From the NCBI GenBank assembly GCA_947846985.1, contig CANTUZ010000011.1, forward strand, positions 28,205,589 through 28,269,588: a DNA stretch of 64,000 nucleotides. The letters run 5' to 3'. Below are positions 13,196 to 25,243 of this stretch, in pieces. Under the pieces are notes generated by a model that saw only the letters and a program-made list of their open reading frames with translations, was not told the DNA's origin and made no database searches. Both the position numbers and the translations under genes were made by a program. Source of the stretch: Fratercula arctica (taxonomy: Eukaryota > Chordata > Aves > Charadriiformes > Alcidae). Positions within the stretch are counted from its first letter, which is position 1, and the number at the start of each line of letters is the position of its first letter.

Positions 13196-13466
13196 CAGAA
13201 ACTCTTTGTTGCTGCTTTCTATAAATAAAGTTGAGACCCAGTTTGGGCAGAGCAGTTCTCACATAGATATTCAGAGAGACGACATTCACCCCTGGGCAGA
13301 CACAAGCACGTACCACTTAAGGTCCGCTTATATCTCATTTTGAGGGGGGTAAAAGGGCCTTTTGGCTGGACAAAAATATACATATTTTTTATAAATAGGC
13401 AACTGTACGTGCAACGTATATCTGCAACTGCACAGCTAATTTACATTTGAATTACCATGTCTGGGC

Positions 13467-13513
13467 ATGCAAATCAGGTAATTACTTGCTCACACATAAC
13501 CGGCCATTTGCAT
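13467..13513. promoter_or_regulatory. Inverted pair of POU octamer motifs
   Basis: ATGCAAAT at 13467-13474 and its complement ATTTGCAT at 13506-13513 flank GGTAATTACTT (TAATTA core). Perfect octamers bind POU-domain factors and TAATTA binds many homeodomains. A single octamer is expected about twice by chance in this window, but an inverted pair within 50 bp, with another at 12767, is less expected. Enhancer function is inference. Confidence 0.25.
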
Positions 13514-15611
13514 GCACAAATACCTATTATATACATTCAGTCACAGTAATGTGTCTGCAGCATTTAGCTGTATCTCAAGAGGAACTACAGCAAGGAAGAG
13601 GTTTTACATTATCTCTTATGGACTTGGCGTCTTCTAGAGTCATGCAAGTGATATTTGAAATCACTAGATCTGTAAACTTGCTGCATGCGTTGTCCCTTAA
13701 ATTGAAGTCTCTTAGACTCGAGTCTATAAGAGTCTATTCTTGGAGCATTTGTGGCAGAAAAAAACATTGAAAATTAGTTACAAATAGGGAGAGTCTCTTT
13801 CCCACTCTAAAAACATGGACCATGAAATGGTAAAACCTGAGAACACTTCTAAACCCACGATGGCATTTCCAGAGGGCACCTCCGGGGAAGCTGCTGAGCA
13901 CACCTTGGGCAAGACACGAGTTGGGACCAGACGTAGAGCTGAGGTAGGAGGGATGGTGTCAGGGCATCCCTGATCAGACGCTCCTAAGCTTGGCAGCAGC
14001 TGATTTACTTCAGCACCTGATTTCTCAGCAATCTCACCTCCTACCACTCCACGTTTTGGAAGGAGCAGAGACATCAAGTGAGATTTCCCAAAATACTGGG
14101 CAATATCCACCTTTCTGTGAGCATGCGATGGGCACCAGCGGGTCTGAGCGTCACCCGAGACGTAGCAGCAGGAGCTGCTGTTTTCTTGGAAAGCCCATGA
14201 ACTGGAGGTAGCGGTAACAGCCGGGCTGGAGGGGGATCCAAGTCCAAGGGGAGAGGGTCCAAGCGCGGCTCCACCACCCCTGGGCAGGCAGGGTGCTGCC
14301 AGGAGAGAAGCAGCAGCAGAGTGGTTGCACTTTCACTTTTGCCTTGTGTTTAGGCTGTTGGTAGAAGTGGGCTTGAAAAAAAAAAAAAGAAAAACAACCA
14401 CAATGTGAGTTGTTTTTCTCCATTAATCAGTGCAATTTTTTTTCAGCTGCTTGGCTTCATTACATTTGTTTGTCTTTCCCTCTCCAACTGAGCAGGGGGA
14501 TCTGATTTTCCTGAATTTGGCTGAAGAGACAAATTAAAGTTTTCTTTGTTTATAATCAAAGCAGGGGTGATTATCTGAACATTTTGAAGGCATCACACAG
14601 TATTTTAAGAGTCTGTAAAAAGACAAGAAAGGTGGTGGGAAGTCATTGGATGCTATTTTCTTTAAAACTGCGTGGATGGTTTTAACAAAGTGAACCCACG
14701 ATGTCTGTGGAGTTTCACCAAATGGCCTGGGAACTGATGGCAAATTTGTGAAAACATGCTGGAAATGTTTTGTTGATATTCCTGCTGACATTAGGGGCAG
14801 ATCCTGCATGTCACCACAAATATTTGGCAGTGGAGAAAACCAGAGATTTTGTTCAGCTCTGTTTGGAATCAGATAGCAAATTGATCTTGGAGGCTCTCCC
14901 TGGAACTCTTCATATTTTTGGAAAACAAAAGATTTTCAGAGGAAGCCCTGTTTTTATTATGCATGAGATTGTTATGGGAGGAGAAAAGGGAGTCTGTGAC
15001 TTACACAAAAGAAGAGGGGAATCGGAGCTTTTGCTGGAATTGAACAGATTATTCCTGGCCTTAGCTTTGTGTACTTTTCCCCAGGAACATGGATTTTTAT
15101 GTGAGAAAAGATTATTTCTGAATTATTTATTATTTATTTATTTATTACGTCGTCTTCAGTGCCTCATACAATGGGAGATCAGTTACCTGTGGGGTCAGTA
15201 AATGGCCCCAGTGGGAGCTGAGAGAAGGGAGTATGCCCAGAGCACACTGCAGAGCTGGGAAACGCTGCTGCGGTGGGATGGGACCCACCGTCAGCTAAGA
15301 CAGGACATGTGGTCCTTCCTGGCAGTGCTCAGCCACCCTTGTCTCCCTTGCTCTGCTCTTGCTCCAAGTGGATGATTAGGCACAGAGAGTCCTGACTGCT
15401 CCTTTTGATCCACCATCTACATGACCTGGATGAAATCCCAGACCTAAAGAGTTTTTCCCTTAACTCCAGCCAATACTTCACCTCATCTTCCAGTAAGTGA
15501 CGGTGTGTCCTCTGTGGCAGCAAGGGTAGTGCCCTTGCTCACCACAGCACTATCATCTCCCCATCTTCCAGGCTTCCTGCCTTGTTTGTTGGGAAGAGAC
15601 CAGGAGAACAC
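13514..15611. other. Unique DNA, no gene recognised
   Basis: The forward 143-codon frame at 14770-15201 has no known resemblance. Its last part overlaps sequence (about 15000-15180) that reads like a decayed repeat: a CTGTGACTTACAC / GGAATTGAACAG stretch followed by a TTTA-rich run. Short poly-A at 14374-14387 and TTTA repeats at 15121-15147 are simple sequence. Confidence 0.45.
15121..15147. repeat. (TTTA)n / (TTATTTA)n simple repeat
   Basis: Imperfect TTTA units run for 27 bp. They may be the residual tail of an old retroelement, given the repeat-like sequence on both sides. Confidence 0.65.
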
Positions 15612-15658
15612 TGGGAGGAAATATCTCAGCATTATTTTCCCTCTCTGGCCTAAAGAGA
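15612..15658 (+). repeat. Inverted-repeat arm, apparent source of the CR1 junction segment
   Basis: These 47 bases are the reverse complement of 16672-16718 with one difference (15615 against 16715). This copy sits in otherwise unique sequence with no CR1 features, so it is the likely template. The other copy lies at the 5' boundary of the CR1 insertion. The two arms are about 1 kb apart now, and this arm would have been about 0.65 kb from the insertion point before the CR1 arrived. Confidence 0.93.
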
Positions 15659-16296
15659 AACCCAGAAAAGCTGGGAGCCCAGGGCTCAGCAATGCGACCT
15701 GCCCTCCCCCCGACACCACATGTTTCTGTGTGAAAGAGCTCAGCTATGAAGTAGCAACATTTCCCAGAGGTGACAAGGAAGGACCTTTTGAGGGACCATG
15801 CTGTGTACACTTGTATGGGTTGGTGGATTCCAGATGAAGCAAAGAAAAACTCTCCCTGGGAAGCTTCTGACTTCATAGATTGCTCAAACACTAACCATGT
15901 TTAGCACCGCGCTGGATGTGATAAACTAGATTCATACAGCGACCCAAGGAAAAAACAACAGGGGAATGTGGCAAGCAGTCAGTTTTGTGGTCTGAACCTC
16001 ACAGGAAGGACACGCTTTCAGATCAGACCCTGGCTGTAACAGCTAGGCAGAAGTAGAAGGAGAAGCAGAAGAGGCTTCTTCTTGCATTGCCCTTGAGTTA
16101 TTTCAAGAGCGCCACTTTTGCTCTCTAGCCACAGGGAAAGGCTGATCTGCTGGTCCCACTGCTATCCAAACCAGCTTCATGTCCCCAGACATGGTCCCAC
16201 CATGCATCCAGCCACTAGTCCTGCCTGGAGCAGGGCTATGTATTCCTGACACCTAGATTCTGGAGGGGGTCATGAGGCGGCTGTGAGACAAGTCAC
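15659..16296. other. Unique DNA between inverted-repeat arm and CR1
   Basis: No gene, recognisable repeat or regulatory site is seen. An AG-rich patch (GCAGAAGTAGAAGGAGAAGC) lies near 16047. Confidence 0.5.
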
Positions 16297-16306
16297 CCTG
16301 CCATGC
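16297..16306. repeat. Left target-site duplication of the CR1 insertion
   Basis: CCTGCCATGC here matches CCTGCCACGC at 16712-16721 in 9 of 10 positions. The pair exactly brackets the CR1 plus the captured inverted segment. Four A residues separate it from the first CR1 octamer. Such direct repeats are the footprint of staggered cleavage at insertion. CR1 duplications are often short or absent, so this is good but not conclusive. Confidence 0.6.
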
Positions 16307-16310
16307 AAAA

Positions 16311-16682
16311 TCATAGAATCATAGAATCATAGAACCATAGGGTTGGAAGGGACCTCAGGAGATCATCTAGTCCAACCCCCCTGCCAGAGCAGGGTCACCT
16401 AGAGCAGGTTACACAGGAACACGTCCAGGCGGGTTTTGAATGTCTCCAGAGATGGAGACTCCACCACCTCTCTGGGCAGCCTGTTCCAGTGCTCTGCCAC
16501 CCTCAGGGTAAAGAAGTTCCTCCTCATGTTTAGGTGGAACTTCTTGTGCTCCAGTTTGTGCCCATTGCCTCTTGTCCTGTCCCCGGGCACTACTGAAAAG
16601 AGCCTGGTCCCATCCTCCTGACACCCACCCTTTAAGTATTTATAAGTGTTGATAAGATCCCCCCTCAGCCGTCTCTTTAGGC
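16311..16682 (-). mobile_element. CR1 LINE, 5'-truncated, with ORF2 C-terminus and 3' UTR
   Basis: Inserted on the minus strand. The 3' end on the left is formed by about three TCATAGAA octamers, followed by the CR1 3' UTR (GGAAGGGACCTCAGGAGATC, CTAGTCCAACCCCCCTGCC). The reverse-strand frame 16683-16399 encodes the last ~94 residues of CR1 ORF2, including [36 protein letters not shown] and RLDV, with no frameshift. A full ORF2 carries endonuclease and reverse-transcriptase domains, all absent here, so the copy is immobile. The intact frame and few changes suggest a moderately young copy. At its 5' end the CR1 sequence stops abruptly at TCTCTTTAGGC and passes into an inverted copy of nearby DNA. 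Confidence 0.96.
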
Positions 16683-16718
16683 CAGAGAGGGAAAATAATG
16701 CTGAGATATTTCCTGCCA
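16672..16718 (-). repeat. Inverted copy of 15612-15658 at the CR1 5' junction
   Basis: The first ~11 bases (TCTCTTTAGGC) overlap the end of the CR1 sequence and would be the microhomology. The following ~30 bases have no CR1 counterpart and match the opposite strand of 15616-15648. The identity reads CCT (16712-16714) into the right target-site duplication, then shows one mismatch at 16715. The arrangement is what a cDNA strand would produce if it switched template to upstream genomic DNA. Confidence 0.9.
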
Positions 16719-16721
16719 CGC
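16712..16721. repeat. Right target-site duplication of the CR1 insertion
   Basis: CCTGCCACGC is partner of 16297-16306 with one difference. It begins exactly where the captured segment ends, with CCT shared between the two. Confidence 0.6.
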
Positions 16722-19692
16722 TCAGAGGGGAGCTCAGCCTGAGTGTCACCGTCTGGTCTTCAACGTGGTGCTCAAGTGAGTGAGGACTAATTGGAAAGAA
16801 TCCAGTGGAGACCAGAACCAGGGCTGAAAGACTAGGGGAGGGGAAAGAGAGAGAACTGTGGCTGGTCAGGGTAGAAACAGCAGATGTCAAATAAAAGGCC
16901 GTTGCAGAGAGGCAGGGAATAAACTACTCTCTTCATCCATGGGAGATGGGAGAAGTAGTTGTGGGCTTATATTTCAGTAAGAGAAACCAAGTAAAATCTT
17001 TCTAATTATAAAAATAGCTCATAGTAGAAAAGGCAACAGATCCTTTATGGGCACTGGAATAATCTATTAGTATAACTAAACTTGTTGTTTACTTCCAGAA
17101 AAATGTTGGAAAGCATTCTTTTAAAAAGTCTTTTTCATAACTCACAGCAAATCTCCCTCAAGTAAACATCCTTTCCAATCTTCATATATCTGCTGCGTCT
17201 TGTACCGCTCCTCCCAAGCAGTGATGAATGTAACAAAGCAGTGGATGGAAGGAAACACAGATAAATATTTTTTAGGTAATGTACTATATATATTGGGCAC
17301 AGACAGAAATAGCATTGTGCTCCTTCTTTTTTCATTCTTACCAGCACAAATCAGGAATAAATCCAGTCGCCAAACTCTTTCTACATGTAAAAATGGAGAA
17401 AGTGAGTGGTGAATGAATGTGTTGCAAAAAGTCGAATGTGAATTTTTTGGTAAGCCAGCATCTTTGTTTTATTATCTAGTCATGCTTCTGTGCAAGAAGA
17501 CTGAGTCCAGTCATTATATGCATTTTTCTCAAGAGCCAACACTGTTATGGGATATACTGGAGACAGTGTGGGTGGAGCACAATAGTATTAAAAAATAAAG
17601 CGATGTCTCCTTTTTTGTTTTCCTGTATAAGAACAAATAATTTATTCCCCACTGGATTTCATGAGTGTGTTATTTACCACTGTTTACTGTAACTAGCTTC
17701 CTATTATTACAAAAGTTGGCAGAGTGAGCGTGGGTCTGTAGCTTGCCCAGTTGCATTCCAATTCCTTTCTGCCAAAAATTAAAAAATGGGTTTTCCATGC
17801 ACCTCTCACATGTAGGAGTGTATTTAACTGCACTTCTTACTCCTACAGATGCCAGCCTCGTTGTCAGAGAGTCCTCAGGAATACGCCTAACTCTCTTTCT
17901 CCATCAAAGCACTCTCTAATGGGGACCCTATGAGCACCCAGAGGAGAGGGGGCCATCACGGGACCGCAGTACAATGGCACAATACCCAACCAAATTTTAA
18001 CCTGGTTAGCCTGACTACTACACACAACAGCACTTAATTCGGCCTGAGCTAGTTTACCCCAAGGAGAACGTAACCAGACATTTCTGTGCAACACTTCATC
18101 GCTTCTACATAAACACGCTTTACAGGGTGTCGCTGCCAGGTGGATTTGTCCAGCCTTCCCCTGGAAAGTGTTGCCCAACGCCACACCAGTAGGAAGGTGT
18201 GCTGAGCGGTGGGAAAAGCACCGCACAGCTCATGCCTTTACTTCCCCAGATATGCCAGGGCAAAGAGTATGCCTGATCACAGCGTGCCCAAGTGCGGCCA
18301 TGGAGGAAAATGTGAAAGAGGGCGGAGGTTTGGGGAAACAGCCCCAGAGGAACAGGATTAGGGCCACGCTGGGCACAGGACTAGCTTGGGCTTCTCCAAA
18401 CACCACTGGAGCTGCATGAACACACTGTGGAAAGGGACTCGGTGGTCCGGGTCATCCCTCTGCGAAGGATGAGCAACGTGATGCTCAGCAGGGTTGAGCT
18501 GCACTGTGTTTGCACTGGAGAATCTGTTCCGGGTTTCTGTTTTACATTTCCAAGAGGCCTGTGCCCTTTGTAAATAGAGGGGCTGAGAAAGACACAGGAA
18601 GAGCTGGTGTGCTTCTGAGAGCACCAGCCCAATAAAGGGATATATATTTAACTCTCTGCTTGGTGTTATTTTCTCTCTGCTTGGGCAAACAATATGCTGA
18701 CTGCTTCCTAGTCCTAATCAAACTGCGGGGTACTAATAAATCAAATCCAAACTAATAAAGCACATTTCGTCAGTATTAATCCTCTTAAAGTTATCAGGTT
18801 TTCACATCCCCAGATAGGAGTAGTACTGTCTGACATAAAGTTGAGAGATAAAAGTAGGATAAAAGAACCATTACCATACAACAGCATTAAGACAAAAATA
18901 TAATTGCAAAGGCTGAACTTGATTATTATTTAAAACATGTGTTGGGTGGAGGCACCAGCCGGCAGGAAGCATCTGATGCTGATGAACCCACACAACCTCA
19001 GCATGAGTGACTTTTGAGTATGAATGTAAAAGATTTATTAATTTCATTTTTTAAGACGTTCTGTTTGTTTTGAAAATATTTGGGGTTGCAAAACACATGA
19101 ATCCTGTAACTATTTCCATAAAGCCTGGAACAGTGGAACAACATTAGAGGGGGTGGGGGTGGGGAACGTCGGTATATTTTTTTTTCTGGGAAGAATTTCC
19201 ATTAAAATTAAATCTAGTTTAATTATAGCTCCTCAGCAGTGAGTATGTGATTTCTGATTATGTCCCTGGTGGATGCTCAGGTTGGTACTGCTGTGGTTGG
19301 ACTGAGGTCTGCTCCATTTCATTACTTTTTCCTTGAAGAGAAAACCTCCCTGGTATTTGTGGAAACCATGTGTTGGTTTGTGCAGTGTGTCATTATGCAT
19401 TATCATATCATACAGTTTAAAAAACATTGCATTGTTGCTTCTGGTTGGATTCTCTTTATGTGAAATACAGATGGCATTATTCTAGGTAATTCTCATTCGT
19501 AATTCCAGCCCTCAAGCCAATGAAATGAAGAGAAAATTGTAGATGGATACAAACTAATTTATTGGTATATATCCAAAACCCACAAATAATTAGGGATGGG
19601 AGGAGCTCAAAAGCTCTGCAGATTTGGTTTGGACACACACTCAAGCTTGACTTGTGCGAAGCTGTAGGGGAACCGCCATAATTGAGGCCGCG
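16722..19692. other. Unique DNA, no gene recognised
   Basis: The flank directly right of the CR1 extends the reverse-strand CR1 frame by chance to 16890. A GC-richer patch lies at about 17940-18430 without CpG clustering. No exon-like pair, repeat family or regulatory array was recognised. Confidence 0.5.
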
Positions 19693-19734
19693 CTCCATTA
19701 CACTGGTGTAAACAAAGTCAGTGGTTACACCAGG
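19693..19734 (+). repeat. Ancient amniote palindromic repeat fragment
   Basis: CTCCATTACACTGGTGTAAA followed by AGTCAGTGGTTACACCAGG is a small imperfect hairpin (GGTGTAA / TTACACC). It resembles the old repeat whose arms contain ACACCAGTGTAA and CTCCATTGACTTCAATGGAG. Assigned by recall of the pattern. Confidence 0.4.
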
Positions 19735-22700
19735 GAAAGAAAGAGTTCAGAAAATGACCCCCTGGCTGAAGATCTCAGGAGAAAAGATTTTTTTAGTGAG
19801 ATTTCTATTACTTCCTGTTTCTGGTCAGGTTCAGGTCAAAAACAGCTTTCTCACAGTGCTGGGGCACTGGCGTTCCCATCCCCGATGGACCAGGAAGCAC
19901 CGGGGAGCATGGAAATCAAGCCGAGACAGCCTTTCACAGTGCAGGAAAGCGTTGCTTTGGGCTGGGTCACAGCAATGGGCAAAGGTCGATTTTTATTTTG
20001 TCTGAACTGGTTCCTCCCTGCAAAGTGGCAGTATGGAAATAGTGTGTGGTGTGAGACCACGGCAATGGGTCTGAGCCACCTCACCTATATGGCATGACTT
20101 GGAGACTGGAAACACATCTCATTTGCAAATGACAGTAATGATGCTTCTTTCCTATTTGTCAGCTGAGGATATCCCCGATTTTGCTTTTGATAGTCAGGAC
20201 AGTTGTTTTGTGACCCATGGCTGCTGCTTACCCACACCACCACCACATGGCACCACAGCATGACTGAACTCAACAGAGAAAACACAAGCACACAACGTGC
20301 CTGCAATTCTTTGCACCCCAGGCTCAACACTCAGCCAAAGAGAACCTCCCGGAAAGCCTCCCTCTCTTTTCTGCAACTAAAGTGAAGGGAAAGGCTCCAG
20401 GTATGGGAACAGCAAGGCTTACAACATCAAATTTAGGTCATCAGCTACACCATGCCGTGTTGTACTGACCTATCTAGAGCTTCGTATAGTTATTCCAAGA
20501 TGAAAGGACCAGCATAGTTCAACTAATAAGCTGGTGTCCCCTTGCTTTGGAGACATGCCCCATCCAGCAGACGTCAAAGGCTACATCACTGTTCAGGGAC
20601 ACCCAACGCTTCACTGCAAAGGCAGAGGATGCAAGCAATACAGAAGTGCAAAAGAGCTTTAGGAGGATGCCTAGCCCTTTCTAAATGTCTGCTTTAGAAA
20701 GCCGCGTTCATCTTCCTACCACTTTTCAGAAGCCTTCTCACTAGTGCTGCAGCAGCAAAGAGCAAAACCAGCTGAAATTTGTGTATTAGCAGGCAAATTT
20801 TACTGCTTGCAAGGTGAGAACATAGGATGAGGTTTTTATATGCCATCAGCTGCTCTACTCAGACTCACAGTCGGGATAACTTGGCAAAGAAGGGTTTTCT
20901 GTTGAGCACTGCAGGAGCCTGAAGAAAGAGTGTTAGAAAGGGGTGCTTTCATCTGAGGAAATAACCAAAACCACTGATGATCAGTCTGTGTGAATCTCTC
21001 TTATGTCTGTGTAAGATGCAGCATCAGACCCTGACATTGATGTGGTAGTTGCCCTAGAAAATAGAAACAAAAAAACCCCAAACAAAACAGCATTTTAAAA
21101 CAAAGACAGCTGGATTGACAGCGACCTACACAGACAGCTGTGGCCAGCAGTGACACTGATTAAGGCAGACTTCTCTAAACTGGCGACAGACTCTGAATGC
21201 CAGATCCCACAATCAGTCCTAAATGACACAAGATACAGCTTTATGTAGCTGATGTGATTAGGGAACTTTCTGTTACAGTAGGAAAGTATGAAAACGTCAG
21301 ATGCCTCGTTGGCCTCCAAACGTTTTTCCTTCTTGATCCCTCAGACAAGGATTTGGTGAAAGGATATCTAACTTTAAATGGGAAACATCTTCAGGAAGCT
21401 TTCCAGGGAAAATTTGCACTTAAACAAAGAGTAGCCATTCAGCTCCAGCCGCTGGGGAAACGCAGCATCCCCATGCAGAGGCTGCCTTTGGAAGGTTTCA
21501 TAGCTCCCTGTTTGCTGTGTTCATACAGCTTTCATTTTTTCCTGCTCATTAGAAAATGTTGTTGTTTTTTCTTTTACCCATTCTCAACAGAAGGGCAGAA
21601 ACCAGACCTCTGATGCCACTGGGGTTTCTGCTGCACAAATGGTAAAGCAAATGGTACCAGTGCTTTCTGCTGGCTGGAATATCAGAGCCCCAAGCTTCAG
21701 AGGAGCTTGAGGACCCCTGTGGTAATGGAAAGTCAAAGACTTTAGGATCATTTCTAACCCTTCAATCCAGGGTAATCACAAGGTGTGGTGCCACGGCTCT
21801 TTGAGCATTTGTCCACAAATATTTCATTGTGGCTCATGTCCTGTGGACAGTCTTTGGGATAAATCCCTACAGGGCCAGTGACTTTGCCCTGCACACCTTT
21901 ATGGTCCCTGCAGAGTGGCCTCCACCATCTCTCAGTGCTAATGCCGTGTGGTGGCCCCAAGTGTTGGTCAGCAATAATTCTCTACTTTTTTCCTAAAAGC
22001 CTCATCCAAGCACCCTGTGATGGGGTGGTAAGAAGTGTAGCTACAGGAATTTTAATCTCTGAAGGCTCCCCGGGTCTCTTAAGATGGTTATGAAAGATCT
22101 GCTTTTTAAAGAAGAAGTATTGATGGGTCCTTCCTGGCCTGAAAGATGCTTAAGCAATGAAAAGCTACAATTGCATTAGAACTAGAGATTTCAGCCACAG
22201 TGCCGTTGGGAGCAATGCACATGCAAATCTCTGAGGATGGATTTGAGATGCCAGAGATGTCTTTCTTCTAGTTCTCTTGCAACTAGTTCACAACTTAAAC
22301 AGTTTGCCAGCAAACAGTTTTGCTGAGGGTGTCAGCACTGGAGGAGACAACGTGTGGAACAGTTTGTGCCAGCCTGCCTTCACCCCGGTTCCATCAAATG
22401 CCTTCTAATTCTTATTAGGAGGCTTACGTCATGCCCTAAGTCATCCATCCCACTCACAAAATAATCATGTTTTCTAGTGGACATTACTCATGCAGCACCC
22501 TCCTCCTCTTCAGTTTTTCTATGGCTTCAGAAATTTTTAGCAAATTCCAGCCCATAGTGCTTTTCTATTCTGACTGAGGCCAAAGATTCATTCTGGTTTC
22601 ATTACGAATTCATATTTAGACTATTAGCTGATCCAAAGTCACATAATAGACAGAGTACATATAATTATTCACCTTTCTATTTGCAAGGTCTCTGGATCAA

Positions 22701-25195
22701 CAAAGAAACCCCCATTATGAGTCCTACTTGGATCACACAATTTGCTGGGACAATGTCAGATTACATACAGGCAAGAATAGGCCTGTGTCTTCATTGATTT
22801 CTAACAGTGAGAAATCTCATCAGCCGCTTCCATGAGCAGCCTGAGATGTGGCTGAAGACATGCTGAGGCTCACTGACCTCATGGCAATGTGTCCCGATGC
22901 CACACAGTCTGCCTGACTGCCGTTTGCCTCTATATGAGTTTACTCAAGATCAGTGTATCTATCCAAAGAGCATGGGAGAAAACAGCTGCTCACAGCTGCT
23001 TCTGCTTCCTCCATCCTTCCCCCTTTCCAGAGTTCAATTTATCAGTTGGGTCAGCCTTAAGCCAGTTTCTCCTTTTTGTGCCTCCCTATGCCAAGATGCA
23101 GGTACAGACATCTCCATTAGAAATTTCCTCATAAATGCTTCAGAAACCAAGGACTATGACTCTGAGGGATGCACATAAAGATGCTGTCATGCAGAGCAAT
23201 TTCAGTAATAGATAGAATTTCCTCACCCCTTCATCAGTCTAGATGTTCAATCAGTGGCTGACAACACTACTGAGGAAGCCTTAGCAGATCTCCTCAACAG
23301 AAAAACATGGCAAACTTCTCACCAACAATGTCCTCTACAATGACTCCTGAGGACTCAGTTCCCAACATTTGACTGATCTGCATTACCCAATTAGCAAATA
23401 TGGAACACGTGGCTGGAACCTGGGATAGTCCCAAGCCTCTCTCCAAACCACAGTGCTCCTTGGGTAGGTGGCCTGAGTTTGGCTGGAAGCACTGGATTAC
23501 TATAAACTCTCCAGACTGCTTCATTTACTACAAGGAGAAGGCCATCCAGCTGTCTAAAGGAGTTCTCAGCTTCCACTTCATCCACCTGGTTACCCCTTGC
23601 TCATCTTTTTTTTTCTCCCAGAAACGCCATTCCAACCGCTTGGATCTGCTACAGGACAGAGCTGCTTCAATTTATACCGGCACAGCTCAGCTCACGCAAT
23701 ACGGCAGAGATGTGATGACACATAATGGGCAAAAGGATGAGCATCTTGTAAATGCGTGAGCGATATTGTCAGCACTTCAAAGAAGTTGTACACACACATC
23801 TACTTAGTTAATAATGAGACGTGCACAGCTTCTGTGCACCTCGCTGAACACACATTTAAACATATGGCTGTTGAGATAGAATATATCCTGCCAGCCTTTT
23901 TTCTTAATTAAAGTTATGCGAGTTATGAAATACTTCCCTTTATATTAAGCTCTTATTCCTGTGGAGAAATTTCTATTTGTTTTTATCTCATTTGAGCTTC
24001 AAGGTTAATCTTAGTTTAAGAATCTCGCTCGCTGTGATAGCAACGTCACTGCGCTTCAGTCTGATCTGTGTGCGTGGGTGTGCGCGCATCCTTTTGTTCC
24101 ATGCTGAGGCTGGATGCCGCTTGCTGAGCATCCTGCGTGTACTGGTTTGTCCTACAGACATTAGCAATAGGTGTAGGTGACTGTGAAAACGGTACATGAA
24201 GGATATTTTCCGGATACAATTTAGGGCCATAAAAACAAAACCAAAGGGGCAGAATTTGTATCTTGTTTTGCAAGACAAGGCAAATATGAGATACTTTACT
24301 CTCTGATATACCGTAGATGGGAATTTAATTCTGGAATCCCTGAAATATATTTACTTATTTTGTTATATGACAGCAGCGATAATTTATTCCAGCATGAAAA
24401 GAGACAATAATAAAGGAGAAAGAATAAAGAGCAAGACATTTAGATCGAATTAATATACATTAAATAAAACAATAAAAATCCCTGCTTTATCCACAAATAA
24501 ACTTTTTATGTCCTGTATACTTTACGATGATTCTCATGTCATGTCTTACGTATGTATTGGACAAATATAGTAGCAATACTGAAATAATTGTTCACAGTTA
24601 TAGGCACTAAAATGAATGTCTGAATTATTTACACAAGTCCATCTTCCCTTGGACCTTTGGATCTGCAGTAATTTAGGATAATGGCTCAGCTCTTTCCTCT
24701 AGCTCATCAGTATTATGTTTTTGCAAAAGCTGTTCTCTTTCCTCTTTTTTTTCAGGATATGTAATGAGTAACATTTTATGGAAGGATAAAAACCCACCTT
24801 TAAGTGCTGCCACTACTGGCCACCACCACCTTTTTCTCCCTTCTTCGAAGGTACTGTGGTATTTCTTACTGTCTATATCTGCTCTCAAATTCTTCTTTCC
24901 TTTCCATGCGTATTTCTCCTGACTCCCATCTCAACCTCTCTGTTGGCTTTTCCTTTTTTGACTCTAATCCTTGTGCCGTCTCTCATGATAATCCCTTGCC
25001 TCCATACTTGCTTCAGTTCTCTCCTCATTTATTCCATTAGGTTTTAAATAGTTAGCCACCAGGTACTTTTTATATATTTTAATTCCATGCTAAAATCACA
25101 TTCATGTGATGTTCTGGGTGGGAAAAGCAGTCCCGATATGTTATATGCTGTTGTAAGGGCTCTGTCTTGAAAATATCCCCTCTCATGCAATAGGC
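19735..25195. other. Unique DNA, no gene recognised
   Basis: Small frames only (119 codons or fewer), none recognisable. It includes an isolated octamer ATGCAAAT at 22221-22228. No transposon end or microsatellite of note. Confidence 0.5.
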
Positions 25196-25243
25196 TCAAA
25201 CACAAACCCACTGAAATTCTTGTAAAATTCCTCTGGACTTCCA
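25196..25243 (+). repeat. Possible ancient palindromic repeat relic
   Basis: ACCCACTGAAATTCTTGTAA and ATTCCTCTGGACTTCC loosely follow the CCCACTGAAGTCAATGG / CCATTGACTTC arms of the old amniote fold-back family seen at 13132 and 41418. The copy is heavily diverged. Confidence 0.25.

Noticed and set aside
14770..15201. Forward frame of 143 codons
   Set aside because: No family recognised; the last third looks like decayed repeat sequence running into TTTA units.
16399..16890. Reverse frame of 163 codons as a host gene
   Set aside because: The C-terminal 94 residues are CR1 ORF2, and the rest is junction and unrelated flank.
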